Origin: Sporosarcina sp. FSL K6-1508
GTDB taxonomy: Bacteria; Bacillota; Bacilli; Bacillales_A; Planococcaceae
Length of the DNA: 64,000 bases
NCBI RefSeq assembly: GCF_038007465.1
Contig: NZ_JBBOXF010000001.1
Location: 1,677,001-1,741,000, forward strand
Reading direction: 5' to 3'
A model generated the notes under the pieces. The model saw only the letters and a list, made by a program, of their open reading frames with translations. It was not told where the DNA came from and did no database searches. Position 1 is the first letter of the stretch. The number at the start of each line of letters is the position of its first letter. A program made the translations under genes and the position numbers. Shown here in pieces: positions 36,183-45,871 of this stretch.

Positions 36183-36782
36183 TTAAATGATGTATCTTTG
36201 AACGGTAAACCAGCCAGAGTCGAATAAATCTGCTGTTGAATAGGGTGTTCGATCAATTAGTCGGTGCTTTTCAATAAAGGCCTCTGCTTTACGATTACGT
36301 AGAGTGAGCGGTTCTTCAAGGTAATGCTCGATTAGAAATTGCTTTGCTTTTCGTAGCATCCCTTTAATTGCTGTATCAAAGGCTTGTACAAAGATATTGA
36401 TTACATCTTGTACTTCGGCAGTATGACATTCAGTACTCATAATTGAAATATCGTTATTTGCAGCAAGCAGTACTGGAAGGTTATCTGTTAACACATATAA
36501 TATTGTTGTATCTGTAGAGGGCTGTAAAACGGCTACAGTGGCTTTTGAGATAGTACTAAGCCACTGTTCAATCTGTTCTTTTACCTCGCTTGTATATGCA
36601 ACTGGTATGGTAAGAGCAGCATATGTGAGCTTCCCTTGTACTTTAAAGTTCGTGCGAATGATACGTGCTAATCGGACATATCCTTCCTGTTCAATACTGA
36701 AGTTCTTTTTGCTAGTATTTGCATCATAATCGAAAATCTCGATATGACCTTTGCATTTGATTAGTTTTGTATTTTTTGGCAT
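36183..36782 (-). CDS. Hypothetical protein downstream of rep
   Basis: The chosen ATG (MPKNTKLIKC) has GACGAGG eight bases upstream; an in-frame ATG seven codons earlier, two bases after the rep stop, is the alternative. The 199-residue protein has no signal peptide or membrane segment and no motif I recognise. Immediate linkage to rep suggests a replication accessory role, which is inference only. Confidence 0.6.
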   Translation of the reverse strand: MPKNTKLIKCKGHIEIFDYDANTSKKNFSIEQEGYVRLARIIRTNFKVQGKLTYAALTIPVAYTSEVKEQIEQWLSTISKATVAVLQPSTDTTILYVLTDNLPVLLAANNDISIMSTECHTAEVQDVINIFVQAFDTAIKGMLRKAKQFLIEHYLEEPLTLRNRKAEAFIEKHRLIDRTPYSTADLFDSGWFTVQRYII

Positions 36783-36805
36783 GTTGGTTTCCTCGTCTCT
36801 CATGA

Positions 36806-37645
36806 TTAGTATGTTGTTTGTAATAGATTCGGGTCGTTGATTGATTTTAATTTATCTAGTATAGAGAGCAATTCATCTTCATTACCACTTTCGGCAAATG
36901 CGTTTAGGTCATCGGCAGTTAAATCGGTAATATATTGGCTGTAAGTAAAGCCATACTCATGATCAAATGTATAAATAAGCTCGCTATTATTAGCGAGAAT
37001 AAATTGTGACAGCTTGTTGTTATTGATTGTGATAACGATAGGTGTTTCTAAATTACGGCTGCGCATATAACGATGCTTTTCATTAGATAGCTTTTCGTCG
37101 GAAATACCTTTCTTTAAATAATTTGCAATTTTGCGAGTTGAAAGAGGATCCTTGGTAGAGCGTCTGCTATGTAGATGTCCGTGAACCCACTTTGACTGCA
37201 AATGCTCGGTATAACGTAACGGTATATGACAGAGAATATGAAAGTGAACATGTCCGTTTTGTTGAAATTCTTGTACACCTAAATAACGTAAATCGACACC
37301 TACAAGTGGTTTAGAGCGCTTGAGATTTTTCCAATATAAAGTGAACTTGTCTTTACAGATAGAAATATCTGTTACATCAAAATCACAAGCATCATTGAAT
37401 GTAAGTGTTAGTAATGTAAAGCCTTTAGAGAAGTTAGCGAATACATAGCGTTTAAATGTCCGAATTGTATTATTAATGGAATGCGCTTTTATTTCTAATG
37501 CATGTTCTTCATCTGATATATAAGTTGAAAGTGATTGCTCTACTTTAGATTTCCGGCCACCATTTCTATTAAATGCTTTCGGTGGATGTGAGCGACTAAC
37601 TGTTTCAAGTAAACTACCGCTTAATTTTGCTGTGTTATATGTCAT
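36806..37645 (-). CDS. rep: HUH-superfamily rolling-circle replication initiator (Rep)
   Basis: This 279-residue protein has the three marks of HUH endonucleases: motif 1 FTLLTLTFND (residues about 76-84), motif 2 GHVHFHILCHIP with His-hydrophobic-His at 132-136, and motif 3 IANYLKKGIS with candidate nucleophile Tyr176. Such proteins nick one strand and stay covalently bound to start rolling-circle replication of plasmids and small phages. No helicase domain is attached. Spacing resembles the Rep proteins of small rolling-circle replicons of Firmicutes. It makes this element an integrated replicon rather than a plain genomic island. Confidence 0.8.
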   Translation of the reverse strand: MTYNTAKLSGSLLETVSRSHPPKAFNRNGGRKSKVEQSLSTYISDEEHALEIKAHSINNTIRTFKRYVFANFSKGFTLLTLTFNDACDFDVTDISICKDKFTLYWKNLKRSKPLVGVDLRYLGVQEFQQNGHVHFHILCHIPLRYTEHLQSKWVHGHLHSRRSTKDPLSTRKIANYLKKGISDEKLSNEKHRYMRSRNLETPIVITINNNKLSQFILANNSELIYTFDHEYGFTYSQYITDLTADDLNAFAESGNEDELLSILDKLKSINDPNLLQTTY

Positions 37646-38009
37646 ATAAATACTCCTGTCTGAATTGAGAAGCTGATATCTAAGAGCCTACTCATTATTG
37701 TTATTTATTAATAAGTGTCCGTAATTAATTACTAATATCAAGTCAAGAGCAAGGCGCCTTTACTCTTGGCGAAGTTTATTATTCTATGCTGTTACTTATT
37801 GTTGCTGCAACACTTATAATTGTATTAGGTATTGTTAGATGTTGCGAACTCAGTAGGACAATGTGACAGCATACGATTTACTGCGACATACAGGTTGAAT
37901 ATGATTAACAACATCATTCTTAATGGACATCAAATTTACTCGAGTTAGCTTAATATTTGATGATGAGTAACATAAAAACAAAATAGTTTTAAGAATAGAG
38001 GAATTAGAA
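37646..38009. other. Divergent rep/hsdM intergenic region
   Basis: About 360 bp between rep (leftward) and hsdM (rightward). It contains the palindrome listed separately, a GTTGCTGCAAC inverted repeat near 37806 and the AGAGGAATTAGAA ribosome site of hsdM. Promoters are expected here, but no clear -35/-10 pair stands out in the AT-rich background. Confidence 0.4.
37744..37770. repeat. Palindrome upstream of rep: candidate replication origin or operator
   Basis: CAAGAG-C-AAGGCGCCTT-TA-CTCTTG: a perfect 10-bp core palindrome is extended by matching CAAGAG/CTCTTG arms. It lies about 100 bp upstream of the rep start. It could be the cruciform that Rep nicks or an operator; no T run follows, so it is not a terminator. 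Confidence 0.5.
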
Positions 38010-40022
38010 ATGATCAATTTCCAAGATAAAGTAAGTTTCATCTGGTCAATCGCTGAAATTTTGCGTGGCCCATTTAAACCAGAAGATTACGGTAAAGTTG
38101 TTTTACCTTTAGCGGTATTACGCCGTTTTGATTGTGTATTAGATAGCACGAAAGAGGAAGTATTAGCTTCTGCAGAAAAGTTCGCTAGTATGAATGAGGA
38201 TGCACGTGAGCCGATTTTAAACCGTGTCTCAAAACAAAACTTCCACAACACAAGTAAGTATGATTTCAACAAGTTATTAAGTGATGCAGATAACATCGCA
38301 GATAACTTACGTGACTACATAAATGGCTTCTCAAGAGTGGCTCGTGACATTATGGATCACTTTGATTTTGACCGCCAAATCGATAAATTAGATCAAAATG
38401 AAATGTTGTACTTAACGATTAAACGTTTCAGTGAAATCGACTTACATCCAGAAGTTGTGTCGAATATCGATATGGGTTATGTATTTGAGGAATTAATCCG
38501 TCGTTTCAATGAAAACGCAGAAGCAGGGGATCACTATACGCCACGTGAAGTGATTCGTTTAATGACGCACTTATTATTCTTACACGACGATGCGAGCATT
38601 TTAACGAAGCAAGGCTTAACGCAAACGTTATACGACGCAGCAGCTGGTACAGGGGGCATGGGCTCTGTCGCACAGGAATATTTAGCGAGCATTAACCCAT
38701 CTGCACATCTAGAGTTTTTCGGACAAGAAATTAACCCTGAATCATACGCTATATGTAAATCAGACTTACTGATTAAAGGTGAAGATGCCAAAAATATTCG
38801 TTTAGGGAATACCTTATCAAATGACCAATTCTCACGTGAGAAATACGATTATTTAATTAGTAATCCTCCGTATGGTGTTGACTGGAAATCATACCAAAAG
38901 CCGATTTTAGATGAGCATGATAAACAAGGCTTCGATGGACGTTTTGGCCCGGGTACACCTCGTTCAAGTGACGGACAGTTATTATTCTTACTGCACTTAA
39001 TTTCAAAAATGAAGCCAGTAACAGCTGAAAACCCACAAGGCTCTCGTTTAGCGATTATTATGAACGGCTCACCATTATTCACAGGGGATGCAGGCTCTGG
39101 CGAAAGTGAAATCCGTAAGTATGTATTAGAAAATGACCTTGTAGAAGGTATCGTCGCAATGCCGAACGACTTGTTTTACAATACTGGCATTGCCACATAC
39201 ATTTGGATTTTAACGAACGATAAAGCACCACTTCGTAAAGGAAAAGTGCAGCTTGTGAATGCGGTGGAATTTTCGAAAAAGATGAAGAAAAGTATGGGCA
39301 GTAAGCGTAATGAAATTTCAGAAGAGCAATTGAACGAAATCGTACGTTTATACGGTGACTTCAAAGAAGGCGAGCACATAAAGATTTTCGATAATGAGGA
39401 TTTTGGCTATGCAAAAATTAAGGTGGAACGTCCATTACGTTTAAACTTCCAAGTGTCAGAAGAGCGTATTGCACGTGTCGTAGAGGAAAAAAGTTTTTCG
39501 AACTTAGCATCATCGAAGAAAAAAGGCGATGCAGGGCTGTCAGAAATCGAAGCTGGCAAAGAACTGCAAACGAATATCATTGCGGTATTGCGAGGTTTGC
39601 AAAGTGATGAATTATTCAAGAACCGTGAAGCATTTACGAAAGTGTTAAAGGATGCACTAAAAGCAGCAAATATTACAATTGGCGCACCAGTGTTAAAAGC
39701 GATTTTAGCTGGCTTTGCTGAGAAAGACGAAACAGCAGATGTATGTATGAAAAATAAAACAGACATCGAGCCAGATAGCGATTTACGTGATACAGAAAGC
39801 GTGCCGTTAAAAGAAAGTATCCATGAATACTTTGCTCGTGCAGTATTGCCACATGTAACAGACGCATGGATTGATGAAACGAAAACAAAAGTCGGTTACG
39901 AAATCCCATTCACACGCCAATTCTACAAATATACTGCACTACGCAGTTCAGCAGAGGTTATGTATGAGATTCGTGAGTTGGAAGTGGAGATTACTGAGCA
40001 GTTGAAGAAGGTGCTTTTATGA
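38010..40022 (+). CDS. hsdM: Type I restriction-modification methyltransferase subunit
   Basis: HsdM is the DNA adenine N6-methyltransferase subunit. The 670-residue protein has the N-terminal HsdM domain, a SAM-binding motif in YDAAAGTGGMG (around residue 210-220), and the catalytic NPPYG motif near residue 290. AGAGGAATTAGAA precedes the ATG. It heads a tight operon; its stop overlaps the hsdS start by four bases. Without a working HsdS, methylation should be lost. Confidence 0.95.
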   Translation: MINFQDKVSFIWSIAEILRGPFKPEDYGKVVLPLAVLRRFDCVLDSTKEEVLASAEKFASMNEDAREPILNRVSKQNFHNTSKYDFNKLLSDADNIADNLRDYINGFSRVARDIMDHFDFDRQIDKLDQNEMLYLTIKRFSEIDLHPEVVSNIDMGYVFEELIRRFNENAEAGDHYTPREVIRLMTHLLFLHDDASILTKQGLTQTLYDAAAGTGGMGSVAQEYLASINPSAHLEFFGQEINPESYAICKSDLLIKGEDAKNIRLGNTLSNDQFSREKYDYLISNPPYGVDWKSYQKPILDEHDKQGFDGRFGPGTPRSSDGQLLFLLHLISKMKPVTAENPQGSRLAIIMNGSPLFTGDAGSGESEIRKYVLENDLVEGIVAMPNDLFYNTGIATYIWILTNDKAPLRKGKVQLVNAVEFSKKMKKSMGSKRNEISEEQLNEIVRLYGDFKEGEHIKIFDNEDFGYAKIKVERPLRLNFQVSEERIARVVEEKSFSNLASSKKKGDAGLSEIEAGKELQTNIIAVLRGLQSDELFKNREAFTKVLKDALKAANITIGAPVLKAILAGFAEKDETADVCMKNKTDIEPDSDLRDTESVPLKESIHEYFARAVLPHVTDAWIDETKTKVGYEIPFTRQFYKYTALRSSAEVMYEIRELEVEITEQLKKVLL

Positions 40023-40629
40023 ATTGGGAAAAAGCAAAATTGAAGTACTTAGCTGACATGAGAAGTGGGGATAGTATTACAAGTGAATTAATAGAAGCTG
40101 AAGGTGACTTTCCTGTATACGGTGGGGGGGCACTAAGAGGATACACTAATTCGTATACACATGATGGAGATCATATTTTAATTGGTCGTCAAGGTGCAAA
40201 TTGTGGAAATGTAAGAGAAGTTAGTGGAAAATTTTATGCATCTGAACATGCTGTTGTAGTGACCAGAAATAAAGATGTTGATAACGGATGGCTATACTAT
40301 TTATTAGAAAATATGAATTTAAATCAATATTCAATTTCTGCTGCACAACCGGGGTTGGCAGTTAATGTTATTAAAAATTTAGAAATTGACGTTCCAACAT
40401 ATGAAGTACAAATGAAAATTCGAAAATATATTGATAAGAAAACTAAAGTATTCGAAGAAATTATTGCTGGAAAATATCAACTAATAAACTTATTTGAACA
40501 ACAACTCCAATCAATCATTACAGAAGCGGTTACAATAGGTTTAAATCCGAATGTGAAAATGAAAGATTCAGGTGTTGAATGGATTGGTGAGATTCCTCAG
40601 CATTGGGAAGTAAATAAAATAAAATATTT

Positions 40630-40638
40630 ATGTGAAAT
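40630..40638 (+). repeat. 9-bp target-site duplication of the IS4-family element
   Basis: ATGTGAAAT occurs here and at 42043-42051, flanking the element. Confidence 0.9.
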
Positions 40639-42042
40639 CACTAGTGTTGCATTAAAATATATTCAATATAAAAAGTTCCCGAAATGTTCACTAACTTTAT
40701 TTTCTGCATAAAAAAATTCCTTTATAATGGATAAAGTCAGGTGGTAACCCGTCCAAATCCACTAAAAAAGGAACTACTCATGGACAAGATTACACGAAAA
40801 ACTTCATTTGGACAATGGTTTTCACCTATTAATATTCAATTAGTTGAAGAAAACGTGAAAACAATGAGATTAGATGCTTATACGAAGAAACTTACGACAG
40901 ATTCATTCTTAAAATTACTGCTTTTTGCACAGCTTCATGAAACGGAAAGTCTGCACGCGCTGAGTGATTGTCTTTTTAATAAACATCTTCAAGTCAGCAC
41001 AAACCTTGATTCTATAAGCGTTTCTCAATTATCCCGCAGGCTCAATGGAATGAATCCCGTGCTATTTCAACAACTTTTTCTTGATTTAGTCGCGCAAATT
41101 CATCAAAAAACAAATTATGCCAAAATCACTATGCCTTTAAAAATCATTGATTCGAGCACATTGCCACTCAATTTAACCAATCACCGATGGGCTAAATTCC
41201 GCAAAACGAAAGCTGGGGTAAAGCTTCATTTACGTCTTGTGTTTATGGAAAAAGGAACGTCCTATCCTGAAAAAGCCGTGCTTACAACAGCGAATGAACA
41301 TGATCGTAATCAGCTTGAAGTCATGGTTGATGACAAGGAATGCATGTATGTTTTCGACCGTGGATATTTAGATTACGAACGTTTCGATCGCATGACAGAT
41401 GACGGCTACTTTTTCTTATCCAGACTACGTAAAAATGCAGTAATCCATGAATGTGAAGACTTCCAATTGCCAGAAGGCACAACGGTATTATCGGATCAAG
41501 CGGTGTTGATTGGTACAACTCAAAATCGTGCTGAAAACATCTTTCGCTTACTCAAAGTAATAGACTCGAAAGGGAATGAACTACAACTCATCACCAATCG
41601 GTTTGACCTGAGTGCAGACGAAATCTCCGAGATGTACAAATCACGCTGGGCAATTGAACTGTTTTTTAAATGGATCAAACAACATTTGAACATCAAAAAG
41701 TTCTATGGTCAAAGCGAATGGGCCATTCATAATCAGGTATATATCGCACTCATCGTATATTGCTTGAATGTGTTGGTGCAAATAAAGACACGGAGTAAAC
41801 ATAAAATCTTGAAAATTAGTCGCTATTTAAAGGCTTCTCTTTGGAAACCTGCACATATTTGGATTCGTAAAATCAAAGGGACAGCAGTCCCGTAACAACT
41901 AAACTGTCGTTGCCGCAAATGTCTAATTGTAAATAAAAACCAAATGGACGGACCACCTTTATTGGAGTGTATATCTTTTTGGCTCAACGCCGTAAAAATA
42001 AATAGTAAGAATTTTAAATCATTTTTTTATGCAACACTAGTG
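40639..42042 (+). mobile_element. IS4-family insertion sequence (1404 bp)
   Basis: The left end CACTAGTGTTGCATTAAAAT and the right end (reverse complement CACTAGTGTTGCATAAAAAAT) form inverted repeats of about 20 bp. The element carries one transposase and created a 9-bp duplication in hsdS. Confidence 0.93.
40780..41895 (+). CDS. IS4-family transposase
   Basis: This 371-residue DDE transposase shows the catalytic acids in IDSSTLPLN, in YVFDRGYLDYERF, and in the terminal SRWAIELFFKWIKQHL block that is the family's YREK-like signature. The ATG follows AAAAAAGGAACTACTC. The frame is intact, so the element may still move. Confidence 0.93.
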   Translation: MDKITRKTSFGQWFSPINIQLVEENVKTMRLDAYTKKLTTDSFLKLLLFAQLHETESLHALSDCLFNKHLQVSTNLDSISVSQLSRRLNGMNPVLFQQLFLDLVAQIHQKTNYAKITMPLKIIDSSTLPLNLTNHRWAKFRKTKAGVKLHLRLVFMEKGTSYPEKAVLTTANEHDRNQLEVMVDDKECMYVFDRGYLDYERFDRMTDDGYFFLSRLRKNAVIHECEDFQLPEGTTVLSDQAVLIGTTQNRAENIFRLLKVIDSKGNELQLITNRFDLSADEISEMYKSRWAIELFFKWIKQHLNIKKFYGQSEWAIHNQVYIALIVYCLNVLVQIKTRSKHKILKISRYLKASLWKPAHIWIRKIKGTAVP

Positions 42043-42613
42043 ATGTGAAATAAGAAATTTAAAAGCTGAAGAAGAAACGGATTTAATTTATGTAGGGTTA
42101 GAAAATATTGAGTCTAAGAGTGGACGCTATATACAAAGTGAAAATGTAGAAATCGAAGGTACTGCAACTAAATTTTATGGGGGAGATGTTTTGTTTGGTA
42201 AACTTAGACCATATTTATCCAAAACACTTCTTGCAGATTTTAATGGTCGATGTTCGACGGAAATTTTAGTAATGAAAGTTCTATCAAATACTATTGTAAA
42301 TGAGCTATTTAAATATATCTTACTTTCACCTAATTTTATTGATGAAATTAATTCTTCAACTTATGGATCAAAAATGCCTAGAGCCAATTGGGATTTCATA
42401 GGTAATACGTTTATACCAGTGCCGTTATTAGATGAGCAATTTGAGATTTTAAGTAAAATAAAAGAAACAGAGAAAACTATTTTTTTATTAATCAAAAAGT
42501 TGAATTTACAAATTCAAAAACTAAAAGAATACCGCCAAGCCCTAATTTACGAAGCAGTAACAGGCAAAATTGATGTGCAAGATATGGAACTTGATTAAGT
42601 GAGGTGAACAGTA

Positions 42614-45601
42614 GTGGCAGTGGATACATCTGAAAAAGGCTTTGAAACGAATATTGAAGCGGCATTGATTGCGAATGGATATAAAAAGCGTGTGCTTGAA
42701 GGTGAGGCGAGTGTGCTTTTTAAGCAGTATGCACTAGATGTAGAGGAGCTATTTGTGTTTTTAGAGGCTACGCAGGAAAAGCGTATGCGTACGTTAGAGA
42801 AGTCTTATGGTCCAAATTATAAAGAGCAGGTGCTAAAGCGTATTACGCATCAGCTACATCGACAAGGCTTAGTGCATTGTTTACGTAAAGGCATTCAAGA
42901 TCGTGGTGTGACACTTCAGCTAGCGATTAATAAACCGCCTACGGATATGAATAAAACGCTTAATGAGCAGTATCAGAAAAATCGTTTTACGGTTTCACGC
43001 CAAGTGTATTACAGTGATAAGCATAGTAATAGCTTAGACATGGTGCTGTTTTTAAATGGTCTTCCACTAATTGTGATGGAGTTGAAAAATCCATTAACGA
43101 GACAGACAGTCGAGCATGCGATGAAGCAATTAAAGCTTGACCGTAATCCGAATGAGCAGCTATTTAAATTTAATGAACGTGTAGCGGTTTATTTTGCCGT
43201 AGATACAGATGAAGTATTTATGACAACCAAACTAGCGAAGGAAGAAACCTATTTCTTACCGTTCAATAAAGGGAATAATGGTGGGAAAGGTAATCCATTA
43301 TCTTATCAAGGAGATTATCGTACGCACTATTTATGGGATGAAATTTTAGCGCCAGATAGCCTACTCGATATTTTATTCCGCTTCATCTTTATAAAACAGG
43401 ATGATATTTTAGACTCGAATGGTGAATTGAAACATGTACGTCAAATGCTGATATTCCCTCGTTTCCACCAACTTGATGTTGTACGTAAGCTAGAAACAGA
43501 TGTCGAAGCTAAGCAAGTTGGGCATAACTATTTAATTCAGCATTCGGCCGGCTCTGGCAAAACGAACTCGATTTCATGGCTAGCACACCGTTTAGCAAAG
43601 CTACATGATGATGAAAATAATTCGACGTTTAGTAGCGTTATTGTTATTACGGACCGTCGTGTTTTGGACAAGCAGTTGCAAGATGCGATTTATCAATTAG
43701 AACATAAAGCTGGCTTAGTAGAACGTATTAACCAAGATTCAGCGCAGTTAGCAAATGCGATTAACAATGAAACACGTATCATTATTACGACGCTGCAAAA
43801 ATTTCCATACATTATGGAAAAAGTATCAGATTTAGAGCGTAAAAAATATGCGGTTATTATTGATGAAGCGCACTCTTCACAAGGTGGGAAAGCTTCTACA
43901 GCATTGACTAATATTTTATCGGACAAGTCATTAGAGGATGCGTACGAGGAAGATCGTATTGCGGAGGAGTTAGGTGACTTAGAAGAGCAAATCGTTGAAA
44001 CGATTATGAAAAGTGGTAAGCAGGATAACGTTTCATTCTTTGCGTTTACAGCGACACCTAAGCCAAAGACGCTAGAGAAATTTGGGAAGGTTGGTGCCGA
44101 TGGTAAGCCAGGTGCTTTCCATGAATACACAATGCGTCAGGCGATTGAAGAAGGCTTTATTTTAGATGTGCTAGAAAACTACACAACATATAAAACGTTC
44201 TGGAAAATTGCTAAGACAATAGATAATGATCCAGAAGTGTCACAAAAGCAAGCAACGAAAAAGCTCGCACAGTATGTATCACTGCATCCGCATAGTATAG
44301 CGCAAAAGACAGAAATCATCATCGAGCATTATCGTAACTTTACAAGCAAAAAAATTGATGGTCGTGCAAAAGCAATGGTTGTTACATCAAGCCGTTTACA
44401 TGCGGTACGTTATAAAATCGCCTTCGATAAGTACATCGATGAAATGGGTTACGATGATTTGAAAACGGTTGTAGCTTTCTCTGGTACGGTAAAAGACGGT
44501 GAAATACCTTATACCGAAACAGATATGAACGGCTTCTCTGACAAGGAGCTACCGACGAAATTCAACTCAGACGAGTATCAGTTACTGTTAGTAGCAGAAA
44601 AATATCAAACAGGATTTGATGAGCCGCTACTGCACACAATGTATGTAGATAAGCCGTTAAATAGCATTAAAGCCGTACAAACACTATCTCGTTTAAATCG
44701 TACATGCCCAGGTAAGGATGATACATTCGTCCTTGATTTCGTGAACAATCCAGAAGAAATTAAAGACTCATTTCAGCCCTATTATGAAACGACAAATTTA
44801 TCTGCTGTAACGGACCCCAATATTTTATATGACTTACAAGCCGAACTAGAGCCGTTCCAAGTGTATACAGAGGAAGAGGTAACAGCAGTCAATGAAATCG
44901 AGTTTTCTGGCGGTGTGCAAAAATCAGCAAGCAAGCAAAATAAGCTGAATGCTGAAATCGATAAAGGTGTGGAGCGTTTCAAAAAGCTATCAGAGGAAGA
45001 AAAGGAAGCATTTAAAGGCGCTGCGACAAAATTCACTCGTACGTATGGTTTCATCTTACAAATCGCAACATTCATTGATGTGGAGCTGCACAAAACATAT
45101 ATTTATCTAGCGTATTTATTGCGCAAGTTGCCACGTGGCAAAGGCGATAAAGATGTGTATTTGGCCGATGATGTGGCATTAGAGTATTACCGCAATCAAA
45201 AGGTATTTGAAGGCAGCATAGCGCTTGAAAAGTCAGGCAGCTATGACCTATCACCTCAATCAAACAGTGCTGGTGGGATGGGAGAAGATGAAAAAGTACG
45301 ATTATCTTCTATTTTAGATAAGCTGAACGAGCGTTTCGGGACGCAATTTACGGAAATCGACTTCCTATCACGTGAGCAAGTAAAAGAAGACATGATGAAC
45401 AGCGAAGACATCCAGCAAAAAGCGAAAAACAACACGAAAGAAAACTTCAAATTCGCCTTTGAAAAGACGTTCATAGATTTCGTAATTGATCGTATGAGTA
45501 CCAATCAGGAGTTCTTTATGAAGATACTGGAGAATAATGAGTTTAAAACAGTGATTATGGAAGATATGATGGATGAAGTTTATGGGGAAGTTAATCGATA
45601 A
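42614..45601 (+). CDS. hsdR: Type I restriction enzyme, R subunit
   Basis: HsdR is the DNA-translocating, cleaving subunit. The 995-residue protein has an N-terminal PD-(D/E)XK nuclease (residues about 30-200, SLDMVLFLNGLPLIVMELKN), Walker A HSAGSGKTNS (around 315), the DEAH-like box VIIDEAHSSQ, FAFTATPKP motif III and a helicase C-terminal lobe with QTLSRLNRTCPGK. The start is GTG with GAGGTG upstream. The DUF262 gene begins 18 bp after its stop. The frame is intact but lacks a functional HsdS partner. Confidence 0.95.
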   Translation: MAVDTSEKGFETNIEAALIANGYKKRVLEGEASVLFKQYALDVEELFVFLEATQEKRMRTLEKSYGPNYKEQVLKRITHQLHRQGLVHCLRKGIQDRGVTLQLAINKPPTDMNKTLNEQYQKNRFTVSRQVYYSDKHSNSLDMVLFLNGLPLIVMELKNPLTRQTVEHAMKQLKLDRNPNEQLFKFNERVAVYFAVDTDEVFMTTKLAKEETYFLPFNKGNNGGKGNPLSYQGDYRTHYLWDEILAPDSLLDILFRFIFIKQDDILDSNGELKHVRQMLIFPRFHQLDVVRKLETDVEAKQVGHNYLIQHSAGSGKTNSISWLAHRLAKLHDDENNSTFSSVIVITDRRVLDKQLQDAIYQLEHKAGLVERINQDSAQLANAINNETRIIITTLQKFPYIMEKVSDLERKKYAVIIDEAHSSQGGKASTALTNILSDKSLEDAYEEDRIAEELGDLEEQIVETIMKSGKQDNVSFFAFTATPKPKTLEKFGKVGADGKPGAFHEYTMRQAIEEGFILDVLENYTTYKTFWKIAKTIDNDPEVSQKQATKKLAQYVSLHPHSIAQKTEIIIEHYRNFTSKKIDGRAKAMVVTSSRLHAVRYKIAFDKYIDEMGYDDLKTVVAFSGTVKDGEIPYTETDMNGFSDKELPTKFNSDEYQLLLVAEKYQTGFDEPLLHTMYVDKPLNSIKAVQTLSRLNRTCPGKDDTFVLDFVNNPEEIKDSFQPYYETTNLSAVTDPNILYDLQAELEPFQVYTEEEVTAVNEIEFSGGVQKSASKQNKLNAEIDKGVERFKKLSEEEKEAFKGAATKFTRTYGFILQIATFIDVELHKTYIYLAYLLRKLPRGKGDKDVYLADDVALEYYRNQKVFEGSIALEKSGSYDLSPQSNSAGGMGEDEKVRLSSILDKLNERFGTQFTEIDFLSREQVKEDMMNSEDIQQKAKNNTKENFKFAFEKTFIDFVIDRMSTNQEFFMKILENNEFKTVIMEDMMDEVYGEVNR

Positions 45602-45811
45602 TGAAAGAGGTGTTTTGTAGTGAGTAACTTTAAAGATAGCAAGATATATAATATTAATGATTTTATTAACTGGTATCACGACGGGTTGTTACAATTGTCA
45701 CCAAAATATCAAAGAAATCAGATTTGGAATTTGAAAGCCAAATCTTATCTAATTGACACTATCATTAGGGGATTACCAGTTCCACAAGTTTTTTTAAGGC
45801 AAAATACAGAT

Positions 45812-45819
45812 GTAAAAAC
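45812..45819 (+). repeat. 8-bp target duplication of IS66 copy 1
   Basis: GTAAAAAC occurs here and at 48251-48258. Confidence 0.92.
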
Positions 45820-45871
45820 GTAAGCGTCAAATAGCGCCCACCTGTCTTTCAGGGGGCGCTTATTATATGCT

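Larger units (their letters stand above)
40019..42598 (+). pseudogene. hsdS: Type I restriction specificity subunit, split by an IS4-family element
   Basis: HsdS chooses the DNA target of HsdM and HsdR through two target-recognition domains. The first part (40019-40638) holds TRD1 and the central conserved helix plus the start of TRD2 (DSGVEWIGEIPQHWEVNKIKYL). The rest (42052-42598) holds TRD2 and the second conserved helix. Joining them at the single 9-bp target copy gives one frame of 388 residues (CEI-RNLKAEEETDL) with no other damage. Start by ATGA overlap with hsdM; stop 15 bp before hsdR. Inactive as it stands. Confidence 0.93.

Noticed and set aside
37850..38041. 63-residue - strand ORF before hsdM
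   Set aside because: It has no ribosome site, overlaps the hsdM start, and has a low-complexity composition.
42191..42598. Stand-alone 135-residue hsdS-like gene
   Set aside because: It is the 3' part of the hsdS split by the IS4-family element; the frame continues upstream to 42052.
45620..45823. Stand-alone 67-residue gene
   Set aside because: It is the 5' exon of the DUF262 gene; its stop lies inside the IS66 end.
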